In this document: positions 33,792 to 46,672 of the stretch, piece after piece
How positions within the stretch are numbered: position 1 is the stretch's first letter
Layout: each line of letters begins with the position of its first letter
Origin: Cladopsammia gracilis
Taxonomy: Eukaryota; Cnidaria; Anthozoa; Scleractinia; Dendrophylliidae
NCBI GenBank assembly: GCA_022457155.1
Contig: JAJGOT010000321.1
Location: 151,001 to 215,000, forward strand
Reading direction: 5' to 3'
Length of the DNA stretch: 64,000 nucleotides
The notes under the pieces: model-generated
The model's input: the letters and a program-made list of their open reading frames with translations, nothing else
Databases searched by the model: none
What the model was told of the DNA's origin: nothing
Program-made: the position numbers and the translations under genes

Positions 33792-35147
33792 ATGACGAAC
33801 AAGATGATTATGGCTTGTCGCCGTTCGGTCCTGAGTTTGATATATGTTCTCATTGTGGTACCTCCACCGAGCGTTGCCAACTCTAAAGTCGTATCAACCT
33901 CTAACAAATCCGGTCTTTCCCACGGCGCGAAGGCCAACGGGAACGGACATAACGTGTATAACACCTACAACACTTTTTGTACAGGGCTGAACAAGAAGAT
34001 CGAAGTACTGCTTCATGAAGTTAAGAAAGAGCTACGCGAGATGAGGGAGGAAATCAAATCTCAAAAAGGAAATAAGACGATCGCTACAGGTAGTACATGT
34101 ATAAACTTTGCCCCCAAATTACCAAAGTTATCTCAGAGCTTTGTGAAGTGCTACTAGTTGACGAAACATTTATATACAAAGTCAATTTTTAATCAAGAAT
34201 AATTCTTTGACGGTTCCAGTGCAAGGATGTTGCAATAACCGACTGTGTTAATTTAAAAAGGAATCACTCATTTCTTCACCTGTTAAATCACTAACCAATA
34301 TTTATTTTGTATCTGCAGTTTACAAAAACTGTGCTGAACTCTACAAAGCTGGTCAACGAAAAAGCGGCGTCTACACCATCAGCCCCGACAATGCTGGCTC
34401 CTTTGATGTGTATTGTGACCAAACAACAGCCGGTGGAGGGTGGACAGTGTTCCAAAAGAGACTGGACGGCTCGGTTGATTTCTACCGCGGCTGGGACGAC
34501 TACAAACGAGGCTTCGGAAATCTGAATGGCGAATTTTGGCTCGGACTGGACAAGATTCACCGACTGACAAAAACTAAAAGCAGGCTTCGAGTGGAACTTG
34601 AAGACACGACCGGAAAAACAGCTTACGCTGAATACGACTTGTTTGGTGTTGCCAGTGAGAGAAGCAAGTACAAGCTGAGTCTGGGAACATACTCTGGTAA
34701 GCAATGAAGCGAATGGCGCTTTGTTAAAAGGTTGAGTTGATAAGAAGACACTGACCAACCTTTGAAAACAATGAACAAGCCAGAAAAACTAAGAGGAGAA
34801 GGAAAGGAAGACAAAGAGAAGTCGCATTTTAATAAACACGAGTATGTTACTTATTTGTTATTCTTTTTGTTGATTTTGTAGGAACTGCTGGTGACTCGCT
34901 TCCCGGTCACCGCGGCATGGCGTTCACCACCAAAGATCGAGATAATGACAGCTGGTCTAGCGGCAGCTGCGCCACGAAGTACAAGGGAGCCTGGTGGTAC
35001 GAAGGCTGTCACAGCGCCAACCTGAACGGCCTCTATCATAAAGGCAAACACTCCTCTTATGCCGACGGTGTGAACTGGCGTACATGGAAGGGTTATTACT
35101 ACTCCGCTAAACGAGCTGAGATGAAAATCAAACCTGTCAAGGCATAG
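33792..35147 (+). CDS. Secreted fibrinogen-related (FReD) lectin, gene A
   Basis: Three exons: 33792-34089, 34319-34696, 34882-35147. Both introns are phase 1 with GT/AG ends, giving 313 residues. Exon 1 encodes a signal peptide (hydrophobic SLIYVLIVV), a serine/glycine linker, a VYNTYNTF motif and a charged coiled coil ([20 protein letters not shown]). Exons 2 and 3 encode a full fibrinogen-like domain: [11 protein letters not shown], the [10 protein letters not shown] core, the KDRDND calcium-loop type motif, [13 protein letters not shown] and NLNGLYH. Four domain cysteines are kept. Family knowledge: such proteins are ficolin/techylectin-like, oligomerising via the coiled coil and binding acetylated or other microbial glycans outside the cell. 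ATG 33804 is the start shared with genes E and F; 33792 and 33744 are in-frame alternatives. AATAAA is at 35368. Exons 1-2 match gene E, but exon 3 matches the B/C/F type. Confidence 0.9.
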
Positions 35148-36439
35148 AACTGTCTGTTTGAACTCGTTTTGTCCGTTTTCGATTAAATTACATGTGGACA
35201 TGGCTTGAATCACAGTAGCTTGTCAATTAATAATATTTCAAATATTACATTAATCTGTCCAATTAAGTAACGCTTTGCTGATGTCAAATGTAAAATGTAC
35301 TCTTAGTGATGGGTGATAATGATGGCAAACTGAACAATTCAGGTTTTTGTATGAGTTATGATAAAACAATAAAGGGTGCTGGTATATTATCACTGTCCCT
35401 TGTCTTTCCTTTATTCGCCCTTCGATTGTTTCTGCTTCCATAGCCATAAAATGTTTCCCATGTCATCAAAGCCCATTTGAATGTTGTTATGTCATTCACT
35501 TTCGAAAAATTAAGGAATCACAGTTGAGAGCAAAACAAGTGAAAAGAGTAAATCTAGATTGAAATCTTTTAGTGTTTCTCGAGGGGTAACTATTGTAGTA
35601 TAAAAATAACTTCAACTAGTGTGAAAATAAGGCAGATTGTTACGACAGTGCTTTGAAAAACGACACAAAGTTTTGTCGATACAGTACGACTGTTTCCTGT
35701 TACAAAATGATCAATCTATTATAATAACTTGTCGTTTAGCCCTCACTAAGCACGTAAGCTGCTCTCAACAATCTACAGCGAGCAGTTGACTTGTTCTCTT
35801 ACACCTTGAATTGCTCACAACAATCCAACCTCCCCTCCCCCTACATACACCCCTAACCCTTCTCCCCCCCCCCCCCATTTTCCCTTAAATGTAATAATAC
35901 AGTTGAACCTCTTTAATAAAGACACAAAAAGGACAAAGCTAAGTGTCCGTATCAGAGGGGTGTCCGTATTATAGAGGACATGGATACGACGACATTTTAA
36001 AGGCTCCAGTATTCTTCCAAACGGCACAAAGTCGTCTTTTAGTTATTGTAGCATTAATTTAACGTTTGTTTCGCTTAACGCAAATTATATCGCTTGTAAT
36101 CATTGAAGTGTATCGAGCGAAAAAGGGACAATTGATTAGTTTTGGTCTTGAGGGAAGTGATGGTAAAATTATTTCACTGAAAGGCTGTCACATTTTCACG
36201 TACGAAGTCTCTAAAATGTCTTAAAATCTAACAAACCAAACTTTGTCAGTAACACTTATTTTAGGTTATATTCTATAAAATCCCACTTTTGTTAATTCAT
36301 TTAATTTTTGTAGTTAGTTCGCGTAAAGCTATTGCGACAATTTGTGTGTATTGCACGACAGACTGCAAAGGAAAGCTTAAGTTTGCCGTTTGCCGTAAAA
36401 TGCGAAGCTTTAAAATATCTTCTCTACCGTAGACAAAAC

Positions 36440-36742
36440 AATGCCAAATTGTAAATATTTTTTCAATAGAACAATGCCGACAATTATCTTTTATTTATAT
36501 CGAAACACGAAAAAGACTCAAAAAGATAAAATTTACATCATCGCATCTTGGACGACGAGTATTCACAACCAGAAGGAAAAAAAAACCTTCACATCCTTGG
36601 CTATAAAAATAATCTGAAATTTGATTGAGATTACATTTTTATTTATTTATTTATGGATAGTAAGTAGCTCGGGAAATGAAGTTTTCGCACAACATTGGTC
36701 TTATTTGCATCGGTTGAGTCAGCTTGGATTTGCATCCGCAAG
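36440..36742 (+). other. Putative non-coding first exon/promoter block of gene B
   Basis: Homologous to 32380-32705, diverged. It ends in CCGCAAG|GTAGGT (donor at 36743). Confidence 0.35.
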
Positions 36743-37778
36743 GTAGGTAAACACAAAAATGAGAAAAATATTGTTTTACGTAAAACATGTCCATTTGGGG
36801 GCATTAGAAACAAGAGGACTTTAGACAATTTGTTCTTTAATAACTCGTCAACGGTTTTATCCACTTAGACTATAACTAAGATCATACAAAACACATAAAC
36901 AAATAAAACATTCGATAATAATTTTTCGCAGCTTCTATCCACATAGAAAAATCGGTCAGTGCTAAAAAGATACAGTATTTTTTCCCAATTTTATATCACT
37001 TTCTTTCATAACTGTATGGTGGTTCTTTTGTTAAAAGCAAAACTGTTTCAATCGTGAAGTCAACTGAGTGAGGCATTGCATTGAATTAATAATTACACAT
37101 TGTTATCATGACATTTTGATGTACTTTAATCAACTTTCTGAAATCGTTCATTATAATCGCAAATCTAAGTCCAGTTTTATATAGTTTCATACCCTTTCTT
37201 TTATTTCGCCAAATGCCGACGTTACATGTAACTGTTCACAACATTGAATAACAAGAGACCCATAACTAAGAAGCAATGGTTAATTGATTTTTAGACGACT
37301 TATTATTAAAGCAAAAATTAAAATATTTTTAGTGGTCGAATGGAGTCTGCTAAGCAAGTCGTACGCGGTGTTTTATTAGCAAATATTTAAAGTTTGAATA
37401 CAGATCCTCGAAGAAAGAAAAATACAATAAACCAACGGCAACCGGGTTTCATGAAGAGTTGTAAATTCAAACTTTAAAATGTTTTAAGTTCAGATGGCTT
37501 ACTTATAGTACCAGGCGTTTCCATTTTTTTTAAATTCAGTCCTGCTTTGTTCGTGTATCATAGCTAGTATTTTCAATGTAGACTGAGCCATAGTTTTGCT
37601 CTTTTTAAACATTTTATATTCATTATTCTGTTTTAAAAATATTCAGAGAAAGAGGATCAATATACATAATTATATACATCATGTTCCGCCTATATTTTGG
37701 AGCGGATCCAGGATTTTTTTATAGGGGGTGGCTACAGTTATATGCCTAAGTCTATTATTTTTATTGTTGATTTTGTAG

Positions 37779-37829
37779 GAACTGCTCGTGAGTCGCTTTC
37801 CTATCACAGTGGTTCTGCGTTCTCAAGAT
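37779..37829 (+). pseudogene. Orphan FReD exon 3 fragment
   Basis: A standard intron end (TTGATTTTGTAG) is followed by GTARESLSYHSGSAFS-type coding, similar to the start of FReD exon 3. The match then breaks off after about 50 bases. No exon 1 or 2 precedes it. Confidence 0.75.
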
Positions 37830-38871
37830 TCTGCCAGACAATCAATATCATCTCGAAAGACCTTAATCGCACAAAAATTCAGCTTAAATTTTAATGAAAA
37901 GGTAGACCTTTCTTTGGTGACACGTCACAAACGTTCAAAACATAGCAAAATATAATACCTTTCGTAAAAGAACTCGTTTGGGCATAAAAATAGCCAGTAA
38001 GGATTTTCGAAAAGCCTGGTCTACCAACAGTAGATCATAAATTCGGATAATAAGATTAAGTTCTCAACGTTTTCTGACCGAATCCGGCAAACTTCGTTAC
38101 AATTGTGGATACAAATTTACCTTCGGAAGGTGCCAAAACAATATCACATTGAGGGACGATACAGAAAGAAAGGTTGTACATTACAACGGGCCGGAAAAGA
38201 AATACAACTGTAAAACTAAGTGCCTAATGTAGTTAGAACTGGTCTCCATTTCATATGAAAGTTTTCACAATATTTACAACGCTGTAAATCTAAAAACCTA
38301 ATGATAGCTAAAACTAATCTCCATTTCGTATTAAATTGATTGAAGATATGTTTCTTTTTACTAAAATTCTATTTTTAAGCATTTTTCATTGTGTGCTAGT
38401 TTAAAGAATTGGTCGTACAGAAACAGAGTATCCCCTAAAATGGCCATTTTCTTTATTCTCATAACCTCACAGCTTGAAATTCTATTGACATTGTAAGGAG
38501 AAATTGACCCTTGGTCTCTTTTGCGCAATAGTGTTCATTTTACGGCAAGAAAACAACTCCTGTTTATAAATTTAACAGCCCTGTTAACCTTCGACGGTGC
38601 TGCAATAAAGAATTGACAAAGCCAGCTAAATTTTAACGACGCCAAAGCTTAAGAAAGAAAAACTGGCGGCAAAAAGAAAAAGACACGTTGACACCCCAGT
38701 TTCCGCATGCGCCATATTATGCAAACCATCTTCCAGAAATAGACCTTTGAAAACGTGAAAAGTCAGCTTGTAAGGGGAAGACGTATGCGGGATTTTTTTT
38801 AACAGGAGATAACCGATCAGTGTTTATCATTCAGTTGTACTGAGACCATTCGACTAGTGACAAATACGATA

Positions 38872-40402
38872 ATGATTACCTATCCGCGTTACGTCTTGAG
38901 TTCGATATACGTTCTCATTGTAATTGCCTCCCTAAGTGCTGCTAAATCTAAAGTCACATCAAGCTCTAACAACGCCGGTCTATCTACCAAGGCGAAAAAG
39001 AACGGGAACGGTCAAACCGTGTATAACACTTACAACAATTTTGTCGCAGGGCCCAACAGGAAGATAGAAACACTATTCCATGAAGTTAAGAAGGAGCTAA
39101 GCGAGATGAGGAAGGAAATCAAATCTTTGAAAGAAAACAAAACGACTGGTAAAACTTTGCGCCTAAATTGCAAAAGTAATCTTTGAGCTTAGTGAAGTGT
39201 TTATAAAAGTGCTATAAATTGACGGAGCATTTATATATTAAGTCCATTTTTAATCGACAGTCCTCCTCTTAAGTTTCCATGAATGCAAGAATGTTGCAAT
39301 AGCCGACAGTAACGACAAATTATTTTGTATTCGTAGTTTACAAGAACTGCGCTGAGATTTACAAAGCAGGCCAACGAATCAGTGGTGTTTACACGATCAA
39401 ACCCGACAAGGATAACGCCTTTGATGTGTTTTGCGACCAAACAACAGCCGGTGGGGGGTGGCAGTGTTCCAAAAGAGACTGGACGGCTCGGTCAAATTCT
39501 ACCGCGGCTGGGACGACTACAAACGAGGCTTCGGAAATCTGAATGGCGAATTTTGGCTCGGACTGGACAAGATTCACCGACTGACAAAAACTAAAAGCAG
39601 GCTTCGAGTGGAACTTGAAGACACAACCGGAAAAACAGCTTACGCTGAGTACAGCTTCTTTGGTGTTGCGGATGAAGGAGGGAAATACAAACTGAGTCTG
39701 GGAACATACTCTGGTGAGCAATGAAGCGAATGTGTTGTGTGATATGGTCGAGTTAAGTTAGACTAATAAGAAGACACTGATCAGAGCAAGAGAACTGAGT
39801 TGTTCAAGGAAACCTTTGAAAACAATGAACACGCCAGATAGATAGATAGAACTTTATTTAACGTAGCACTCCACTTAGCAGAAAGCTACTTTACAGGAAG
39901 CCCACAAATGAGAAACAAATAGATTACAAAACAAAAGGAAAAATAAAATTCAAAAATCCAGAAAAACAGAAAAAACAAAAAGGAGGAGAATGTGTTGAGT
40001 ACATAAGAAGGCAACCTTTGAAACAATGAATGAGACGGAAAATCAAGGAGGAGGAGGAGGAGGAGGAGGAAAAAGTAGTCTCATTTAAATAAGCACCAGT
40101 ATGTTACTAATTTCTTATTCTTTTTTGTTGATTTTGTAGGAACTGCTGGTGACTCGCTTTCTCGTCACCGTGGCATGGTGTTCTCCACCAAAGATCGAGA
40201 TAATGACAACTGGTCTAGTAACTGCGCCACGAAGTACAAGGGAGCCTGGTGGTACAGAGACTGTCATCACTCCAACCTGAACGGCCTCTATCATAAAGGC
40301 AAACACTCCTCCCCTGCTGACGGTGTGAATTGGTATCACTGGAAGGGTCATTACTACTCCGCTAAACGAGCTGAGATGAAAATCAAACCAGTAAAGGCAT
40401 AG
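38872..40402 (+). pseudogene. FReD lectin gene B with a 1 bp frameshift in exon 2
   Basis: Exons 38872-39148, 39337-39713 and 40140-40402 have the same architecture and intact splice sites as the other copies. The first ATG is 38872, because the equivalent upstream codons are GTG. Exon 2 is 377 nt where all others are 378: one A is missing in the W-T-V codons at 39461/39462, right after a run of G. This shifts the frame and removes the fibrinogen domain. All other coding features look functional: signal peptide, coiled coil, KDRDND and the NLNGLYH region. The lesion may be a very recent mutation or a base error in the assembly. AATAAA is at 40597. A 125 bp retroelement tail sits in intron 2 (39837-39961). 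Confidence 0.82.
39837..39961 (-). mobile_element. LINE/SINE 3' tail with (GATA)n in intron 2 of gene B
   Basis: Absent from the matching introns of genes C and F. A GATAGATAGATA run followed by 'actttatttaacg' suggests a minus-strand retroposed tail. Confidence 0.65.
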
Positions 40403-41644
40403 AACTATCTGTTTGAACTCCTTTTGTCCGTTTTCGATTAAATTACATGTGGACATGGCTTGAATCACAAATATTACATTAATCTGTCCCATTAAGTAGC
40501 GCTTCGCTGATGTCAAATGTAAAATGTACTCTTAGTGATGGGTGATACTGATGATAAACTGAACAATTCAGGTTTTTGTATCAGCTATGATAAAACAATA
40601 AAAGGTGCTGGTATTTTATCACTGTCCCTTGTCTTTCCTTTATTCGCCACTTTTTTCTGCTTCAATGGCCATAAAATGTTTCCCATGTCATCAAAGCCTA
40701 TTTGAATAATGTTATGCCATTCGCTTTCGATAAATTATGGAATCACTGTTGAGAGCAAAACAAGTGAAGAGTAAATCTAGATTTAGATGTTTTAGTGTTT
40801 CTCGAGAAGTAACTATTGTAGGATAAAAATAACTTCAACTAGTGTGAAAATAAGGCAGATTGTTACGACAGTGCTTTGAAAAACAACACAAAGTCTCGTT
40901 TATACAGTACTCAATTGTTTCCTGATACAAAATGATCAAACTATTTATAATAACTTCTCGTTTAGCCCTCACTAAGCACGTAAGCTGCTCTTAACAATGT
41001 ACAGAAAGCATTTGACTTGTTCTCTTAAACCTTGCTCACAACAATCCAACCTTCCCTCCTCATACCCCTTCTCTCCCCCCCCCCCCCTCCCCATTTTTCC
41101 TAAAACGTAATAATAGAATTGAAGACACAAAAGGGACAAAGCTAAATGTCCGTATCAGAGATGTGTCCGTATTATAGAGGACATCGATACGACGTCATTT
41201 TAAAGGCTCCAGTATTCTTCCAAACGGCATTAAGTCGTCTTTTAGTTATTATGGCGTTAATTTAACGTTTGTTGCGCTTAACGCAAATTATATCGCTTGT
41301 AATCATTGGAGTGTATCTAGCGAAAAAGGGACAATTGATTAGTTTTGGTCTTGGGGGAAGTGAGGGAAGCGATGGTAAAATTATTTCACTGAAAGGCTGC
41401 CACATTTTCACGTACGAAGTCTCTAAAATGTCTTAAAATCTAACAAACCAAACTTTGCCAGTAACACTTATTTTAGGTTATATTCTATAAAATCCCACTT
41501 TTCTTAATTCATTTAATTCTTGTAGTTAGTTCGTGTGAAGCTTATGCGACAATTTGTGTGTATTACACGGCAGACTGCAAAGGAAAGCTTAAGTTTGCCG
41601 TTTGCCGTAAAACGCGAAGCTTTAAAATCTCTTCTCTACCGTAG

Positions 41645-41950
41645 ACAAAACAATGCCAAATTGTAAATATTTTTTCAATAGAACAATGCCGACAATTACC
41701 TTTTGTTTATATCGAAACACGAAAAAGACTCAAAAAGATAAAATTTACATCACCGCATCTTGGACGACGAGTATTCACAACCAGAAGGAAAAAAAATCCT
41801 TCATCTCCTTGGCTGTAAAAATAATCTGAAATATGATTGAGATTACATTTTTATTTATTTATGGATAGCAAGTAGCTCGGGAAATTAAGTCTTCGTACAA
41901 CATTGCTCTTATTTGCATCGGTTGAGTCAGCTTGGATTTGCATCCGCAAG
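41645..41950 (+). other. Putative non-coding first exon/promoter block of gene C
   Basis: Nearly identical to 36440-36742. Donor GTAGGT at 41951. Confidence 0.35.
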
Positions 41951-42993
41951 GTAGGTAAACACAAAAATGAGAAAAAATATTGTTTTACGTAAAACATGTC
42001 CATTTGGGGGCATTAGAAACAAGAGGACTTTAGACAATCTCTTCTTTAATAACTCATCAACGGTTTTATCCACTTAGACTATAACTAAGATCATACAAAA
42101 CACATAAACAAATAAAACATTCGATAATAATTTTTCGCAGCTTCTATCCACATAGAAAAATCGGTCAGTGCTAAAAAGATACAGTAAGAGTATTTTTTCC
42201 CAATTTTATATCACTTTCTTTCATAACTGTATGGTCGTTCTTTTGTTAAAAGCAAAACTGTTTCAATCGTGAAGTCAACTGAGTGAGGCATTGCATTGAA
42301 TTAATAATTACACATTGTTATCATGACATTTTGATGTACTTTAATCAACTTTCTGAAATCGTTCATTATAATCGCAAATCTAAGTCCAGTTTTATATAGT
42401 TTCATACCCTTTCTTTTATTTCGCCAAATGCCGACGTTACATGTAACTGTTCACAACATTGAATAACAAGAGACCCATAACTAAGAAGCAATGGTTAATT
42501 GATTTTTAGACGACTTATTATTAAAGCAAAAATTAAAATATTTTTAGTGGTCGAATGGAGTCTGCTCGGCAAGTCGTACGCGGTGTTTTCTTAGCAAATA
42601 TTTAAAGTTTGAATACAGATCCTCGAAGAAAGAAAAATACAATAAACCAACGGCAACCGGGTTTCATGAAGAGTTGTAAATTCAAACTTTCATTAAAATG
42701 TTTTAAGTTCAGATGGCTTACTTATAGTACCAGGCGTTTCCATTTTTTTAAATTTCCTGCTTTGTTCGTGTATCATAGCTAGTATTTTCAATGTAGACTG
42801 AGCCATAGTTTTGCTCTTTTTAAACATTTTATATTTATTATTCTGTTTTAAAAATATTCAGAGAAAGAGGATCAATATACACAATTATATACCTCATGTT
42901 CCGCCTATATTTTGGAGCGGATCCAGGGTTTTTTTATAGGGGGTGGCCACGGTTATATGCCTAAGTCTATTATTTTTATTGTTGATTTTGTAG

Positions 42994-43045
42994 GAACTGC
43001 TCGTGATTCGCTTTCCTATCACAGTGGTTCTGCGTTCTCAAGATT
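42994..43045 (+). pseudogene. Orphan FReD exon 3 fragment, second copy
   Basis: Duplicate of the fragment at 37779 within the tandem unit. It reads GTARDSLSYHSGSAFS and then diverges. Confidence 0.75.
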
Positions 43046-43527
43046 TTGCCAGACAATCAATATCATCTCGAAAGACCTTAATCGCACAAAAATTCAGCTT
43101 AAATTTTAATGAAAAGGTAGACCTTTCTTTGGTGACACGTCACAAACGTTCAAAACATAGCAAAATATAATACCTTTAGTAAAAGAACTCGTTTGGGCAT
43201 AACAATAGCCAGTAAGGATTTTCGAAAAGCCTGGTCTACCAACAGTAGATCATAAATTCGGATGATAAGATTAAGTTCTCAACATTTTCTGACCGAATCA
43301 AACTTCGTTAAATTTGTTGATACAAATTTACCTTCGGAAGGTTCCAAAACAATATCACATTGAGGGACGATACAGAAAGAAAGGTTGTACATTACAACGG
43401 GCCGGAAAAGAAATACAACTGTAAAACTAAGTGCCTAATGTAGTTAGAACTGGTCTCCATTTCATATGAAAGTTTTCACAATATTTACAACGCTGTAAAT
43501 CTAAAAACCTAATGATAGCTAAAACTA

Positions 43528-44024
43528 CAGTAAAAACCCGCGTATAAGAACCTGGGTTTTAAGAACCTGTTAGGCTAAAATTTTAAATTTAAGCCCCCCC
43601 CCCCCCCCCCCCCCACATAAGAACCTATTCAGGCTAAAATTTTAAGTTAAGTTCCTATCAGTAGAATTGCCATAAAAATGTATAGGTAGGAACTGCTGAA
43701 TAAAGATCATAATCTGATTCTATTAAGAAGTTACTTGACATATGATTTTTTTCTTTGAAGCTGTGTTCACCATTTAATTCCTCAAGTACTACAGTACTCT
43801 GCTAATATCACTGCTTTCTGATCATGTTCTATTACAGAAAATTATATACTGTATAAAACATCAAAATCTGCATCTCAATGATGGTAAAAATCAAATGTAA
43901 GCTTCCAATGGGCAATACTATTTTAAGAACCTAGTTAGCCTAAATGTGCTTTAAGTACCATTTATATAAGAACTTGTTTAGGCTAACTGAAAAAATCCAG
44001 GTTCTTATACGCGGGTTTTTACTG
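43528..44024. mobile_element. TA-flanked MITE with TIR CAGTAAAAACCCGCGTA
   Basis: TA at 43526-43527 and 44025-44026. Both ends are inverted copies of CAGTAAAAACCCGCGTATAA. The empty site is preserved at about 38314 and 61858 ('aaaactaatctcc'). Tc1/mariner-like by target site. Confidence 0.95.
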
Positions 44025-44579
44025 TAATCTCCATTTCGTATTAAATTGATTGAAGCTATGTTTCTTTTTACTAAAATTCTATTTTTAAGCATTTTTCATT
44101 GTGTGTGCTAGTTTAAAGAATTAGTCGTACAGAAACAGAGTATTCCCTAAAATGGCCATTTTCTTTATTCTCATAACCTCACAGCTTGAAATTCTATTGA
44201 CACTGTAAGGAGAAATTGAATCTTGGTCTCTATTGCGCAATAGTGTTCATTTTACGACAAGAAAACAACTCCTGTTTATAAATTTAACAGCCCTGTTAAC
44301 CTTCGACGGTGCTGCAATAAAGAATTGACAAAGCCAGCTAAATTTTAACGACGCCAAAGCTTAAGAAAGAAAAACTAGCGGCAAAAAGGAAAAGACGAAC
44401 ATACCCCAGTTTCGGCATGCGCCATATGCAAACCATCTTCCAGAAATAGACCTTTGAAAACGCGAAAACTCAGCTTGTAAGGAGAAGACGTATGCGGGAT
44501 TTTTTTTTTAAAAAAGGAGCTAACCGATCAGTCTTCATCATTCAGTTGTACTGAGACCATTCGGCTGGTGACAAATACG

Positions 44580-46176
44580 ATGATGATTACTTGCCCGCGT
44601 CCCGTCTTGAGTTCGATATACGTTCTCATTGTAATTGCCTCACTGAGCGCTGCCAAATCTAAAGTTACATCAAGCTCTAACAACTCCGGTGTTTCCAGCG
44701 AGGCGAGGACGAACGGGAACGGCCAAAACGTGTATAACACTTACAACAACTTTGTCGCAGGGCAGAACAAGAAGATTGAAACGCTACTCCATGAAGTTAA
44801 GAAGGAGCTGAGCGAGATGCGGGAGGAAATCAAATCTTTGAAAGAAAACAAAACTATTGGTAAAGGAAGTATGTGAAACTTTGCGGCTAAACTTCAAAGT
44901 TATCTTTGAGCTTAGTGAAGCGTTGAAAAGTGCTATACATTGACGAAACATTTCATATATACAAAAGGGAGCTTTAGATTTGAGTACGAGTACGAGATTG
45001 AGTACGAGTACGAGATTGAGTACGAGTACGACTTTTGAATTTAAAGCCAGTCGCATCCCCAGAGCTGTCGGTCCTTCCTGTTGCAAACCAGAAGATAAGA
45101 AGAATCTAGGTATAAAATTTGTGTGGTAAATGGTTATTTAGGGCACGCGAACTAAGTTTCAAAAGTCGTACTCGTACTCAATCTCGTACTCGTCGTCCGA
45201 TCTAAAGTCCCCTAAAGCTTAAGTTTCCAATGCAAGAATGCTGCAATAGCCGACTGTTATCATTTCTATTCCTGTCAAAACAGTAACGAATATTTATTTT
45301 GTATTTTCAGTTTACAAGAACTGCGCTGAACTCTACAAAGCAGGCCAACGAACGAGTGGTGTTTACACTATCAACCCCGATAATGCCGGTGCCTTTGATG
45401 TGTTCTGTGACCAAACAACAGTCGGTGGGGGGTGGACGGTGTTCCAAAAGAGACTGGACGGCTCGGTTAATTTCTATCGCGGCTGGGACGACTACAAACG
45501 CGGCTTCGGAAATCTGAATGGCGAATTTTGGCTCGGACTGGACAAAATTCACCGCCTGACAAAAACTAAAAGCAGGCTTCGAGTGGATCTTGAAGACACG
45601 ACTGGAAAAACAGCTTACGCTGAGTACAGCTTCTTTGGTGTTGCGGATGAAGGAGGGAAATACAAACTGAGTCTGGGAACATACTCTGGTGAGCAATAAA
45701 GCGAATGTGTTGTGTGATATGGTCGAGTTAAGTTAGACTAATAAGAAGATACTGGTCAGAGCAAGAGAACCGAGTTGTTCAAGGAAACCTTTGAAAACAA
45801 TGAACACGGCAGAAAAACAAGGAGGAGAAGGAGGAGGAGGGAAGTAAAGTAGTCTCCCTAAATAAGCAGCAGTATGTTACAAATTCCTTATTCTTTTTTT
45901 GTTGATTTTGTAGGAACTGCTGGTGACTCGTTTTCCCCTCACAATGGCAGGGCGTTCTCCACCAAAGATCGAGATAATGACACCTGGTATAGTAACTGTG
46001 CCACCAAGTTCAAGGGAGCCTGGTGGTACTATGCCTGTCACCACTCCAACCTGAACGGCCTCTATCATAAAGGCAAACACTCCTCTTATGCTGACGGTGT
46101 GAACTGGTATCACTGGAAGGGTCATTACTACTCCGCTAAACGAGCTGAGATGAAAATCAAACCAGTGAAGGCATAG
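44580..46176 (+). CDS. Secreted fibrinogen-related (FReD) lectin, gene C
   Basis: Exons 44580-44859, 45311-45688 and 45914-46176, phase 1 introns, 306 residues. Signal peptide ([17 protein letters not shown]), linker, VYNTYNNF motif and a [20 protein letters not shown] coiled coil come from exon 1. Exon 2 has the [14 protein letters not shown] and [12 protein letters not shown] fibrinogen signatures. Exon 3 has [28 protein letters not shown] and the C-terminal KRAEMKIKP. It is expected to be an extracellular oligomeric lectin. No stop or frameshift was seen. AATAAA is at 46412. Intron 1 contains the GAGTAC-rich hairpin shared with gene F. The start is the first of two ATGs (44580, 44583); the second is equally possible. 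Confidence 0.9.
44966..45213. mobile_element. GAGTAC-rich hairpin element in intron 1 of gene C
   Basis: The ends AGGGAGCTTTAGAT and ATCTAAAGTCCCCT are inverted. The arms carry repeated GAGTACGAGTACGAG and its complement. Shared with gene F, absent from B, A and E. Confidence 0.85.
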
Positions 46177-46672
46177 AACTGTCTTGCGACACTTTTTTGT
46201 CCGTTTTCGATAAAATTGCGTCAGTAGCTTAAATAGTAACAGTTTTTGCATTAGAAGTTTTCTTTTAAAATTTGGTCTCTGCATTTGTAATTTTAAAAAA
46301 TGTCATTGTGTTGCAGTGGGCAATGATATAAATGAAAAATGTTCTTCAGGTGACGGGTGATAATACTGGTAAATTGAACAATTCAGGTTTTTGTATGAGT
46401 TATGAGGAAACAATAAACGGTGTTGGTATTCGTCTACTCGTCTCATATCATTCTTTGTCACCCTTGCCTGCTTCTGCGGCCTTGTCTCCAAAGCGTGTTC
46501 GAAATTTGTGACGTCATCCACTTTAGACACATTACAGAATCACAGTTGGGGCCAAGAGGGGTGAAAACGTCAAGTAAGCGATCGAGATGATTATCAACAG
46601 CGCACAGTTGCAACAGTATCGCAGTATCTTTCAGGGCAAAAATAAGGAAAGATTATGACAGTGCTTCATGAT

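Larger units (their letters stand above)
28960..34700. repeat. Segmental duplication block 1, partner of 52240-57003
   Basis: Aligns with 52240-57003 through gene A exons 1-2, after removal of a MITE (29310-29496), a LINE (30783 to about 32305) and, in the partner, three insertions. Homology ends just after exon 2. Confidence 0.85.
35148..40402. repeat. Tandem segmental duplication unit 1 (gene A 3' flank + gene B)
   Basis: The 5.2 kb unit aligns with 40403-46176. It holds an orphan exon 3 fragment, the upstream block and the three exons of gene B. Confidence 0.88.
40403..46176. repeat. Tandem segmental duplication unit 2 (gene B 3' flank + gene C)
   Basis: Aligns with 35148-40402, with an extra TA-flanked element (43528-44024) and an extra intron 1 hairpin (44966-45213). 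Confidence 0.88.
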
